Part shown: one piece after another, positions 5,054 through 5,714 of the stretch
Layout: the number at the start of each line of letters is the position of its first letter
Numbering within the stretch: the first letter of the stretch is position 1
Source: an uncultured Intrasporangium sp.
GTDB taxonomy: Bacteria; Actinomycetota; Actinomycetes; Actinomycetales; Dermatophilaceae
Length of the DNA: 5,714 nucleotides
Direction of reading: 5' to 3'
Assembly (NCBI GenBank): GCA_937873285.1
Contig: CALMNV010000016.1
Coordinates: forward strand, 1 to 5,714
Notes under the pieces: generated by a model
What the model was told of the DNA's origin: nothing
The model's input: the letters and a program-made list of their open reading frames with translations, nothing else
Database searches by the model: none
Translations under genes and position numbers: made by a program

Positions 5054-5714
5054 GCCAGCACCTTCCGGTCGGGCCGGGACGTCGGGTCATCGTCGCTGCC
5101 GGCCGCCCGCCGACGCAGCAGCCTGCCGAGAAGCGGCCAGAGCAGCACGAGGCCGATCACGGCGTAGCAGACCCAGGCGACGGGCCCGCCGAGCAGTCCG
5201 CTCAGCTCGCCGCCGCTCAGCTGCAGCGAGCGACGCCCCTGCAGCTCGGCGAGCGGGCCGAGGATGACCCCGATGATGAGCGGCAGCACCGGCAGCCCGA
5301 AGCGCCGCAGCGCGAACCCGACCAGACCCAGCCCGAGCAGGAGGAACAGGTCGAACGGCTGGGCGTTGACGGCATACGCCCCCATGGACGCGAAGAAGAG
5401 GATGCCGGCGTAGAGGTAGGGCCGGGGGATCTGGAGGAGCTTGGCCCACGCCGGGGCGAGCGGCAGGTTGAGCAGCAGGAGCATCGCGTTGCCGACGAAG
5501 AGGCTGGCGACAAGCGTCCACACGAGCGCCGGCTGCTTGACCATGAGCAGCGGACCGGGCTCCATCCCCCAGCCCTGCAGAGCCGCGAGCATGATCGCCG
5601 CGGTGGCGTTGGTGGGCAGGCCGAGGGCGAGCATCGGCACGAGCGTGCCGGCGGCGGAGGCGTTGTTGGCCGCCTCGGGGCCGGCGACGCCCTCGATCGC
5701 TCCCTTGCCGAACT
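5050..5714 (-). CDS. tctA: TctA-type tripartite tricarboxylate transporter large membrane subunit, 5' end cut by window
   Basis: The frame runs from the window edge (first full codon at 5712) to the TGA at 5050-5052, giving 220 C-terminal residues of a protein usually about 500 long. [17 protein letters not shown] at the start of this part and [12 protein letters not shown] shortly after are TctA hallmarks. [15 protein letters not shown] is the typical C-terminal signature. Several hydrophobic helices are evident: the segments beginning [40 protein letters not shown] and [10 protein letters not shown]. TctA is the channel-forming subunit and works with small membrane subunit TctB and periplasmic binding protein TctC to import citrate or other carboxylates by ion-coupled transport. 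The other subunits would lie beyond the right edge, upstream in this gene's direction. The GTG at 5640 is inside the protein and is not the start. The substrate cannot be read from this fragment. Confidence 0.93.
   Translation of the reverse strand, partial: FGKGAIEGVAGPEAANNASAAGTLVPMLALGLPTNATAAIMLAALQGWGMEPGPLLMVKQPALVWTLVASLFVGNAMLLLLNLPLAPAWAKLLQIPRPYLYAGILFFASMGAYAVNAQPFDLFLLLGLGLVGFALRRFGLPVLPLIIGVILGPLAELQGRRSLQLSGGELSGLLGGPVAWVCYAVIGLVLLWPLLGRLLRRRAAGSDDDPTSRPDRKVLA

Noticed and set aside
4539..5090. Alternative - strand frame across the usp gene
   Set aside because: It is an Arg/Ala/Pro-rich shadow, while the 4658-5053 frame has the USP fold motifs, an SD and an ATG coupled to tctA.
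5050..5640. GTG at 5640 as the start of the transporter gene
   Set aside because: Translation upstream of it continues the TctA motif [17 protein letters not shown] to the window edge, so 5640 is internal.

Overview
The window is chromosomal DNA from a high-GC (about 70%) actinobacterium. The gene content and protein sequences fit the Micrococcales, perhaps an Intrasporangiaceae-like genus, but that placement is inference from memory. GTG starts, 4-nt stop/start overlaps and a probable leaderless promoter support the actinobacterial assignment. There are seven protein genes, two of them cut by the window edges. No RNA gene, CRISPR array or mobile-element gene was seen.

Layout. (1) Positions 2-949 (+): 3' part of a gene joining the C-terminus of an SRPBCC (cyclase/dehydrase-like) domain to a hemerythrin HHE domain. 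(2) Positions 950-1154: a gene-free gap between convergent genes. It holds three direct copies and one inverted copy of a ~22-nt GTCGAGTGG unit. (3) Positions 1155-1832 (-): Crp/GlxR-type cyclic-nucleotide-responsive regulator. (4) Positions 1833-1950: a 118-bp divergent promoter region with a 25-bp-spaced duplication and a -10 hexamer placed for leaderless transcription of nth. (5) Positions 1951-4624 (+): an operon of nth (endonuclease III), a NudL-type NUDIX hydrolase (CoA pyrophosphatase family) and a MarP-like membrane serine protease, both junctions being GTGA overlaps. (6) Positions 4658-5714 (-): the 3' part of a TctA-type tricarboxylate transporter gene, coupled by an ATGA overlap to a universal stress protein gene.

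The block crp / nth-NUDIX-marP matches the order known from Mycobacterium tuberculosis (Rv3676 crp, Rv3674c nth, Rv3672c NUDIX, Rv3671c marP). The thioredoxin-like gene (Rv3673c) that lies between nth and the NUDIX gene there is missing here. The operon combines DNA base-excision repair, nucleotide/CoA housekeeping and a periplasmic acid/oxidative-stress protease. The tctA-usp pair is the tail of a tricarboxylate-uptake operon.

Most of the window is ordinary core genome. The parts most worth a second look are the repeat cluster at 981-1102, the SRPBCC-hemerythrin fusion and the tctA-usp coupling. I found no convincing evidence of an entirely new defence or mobile system.
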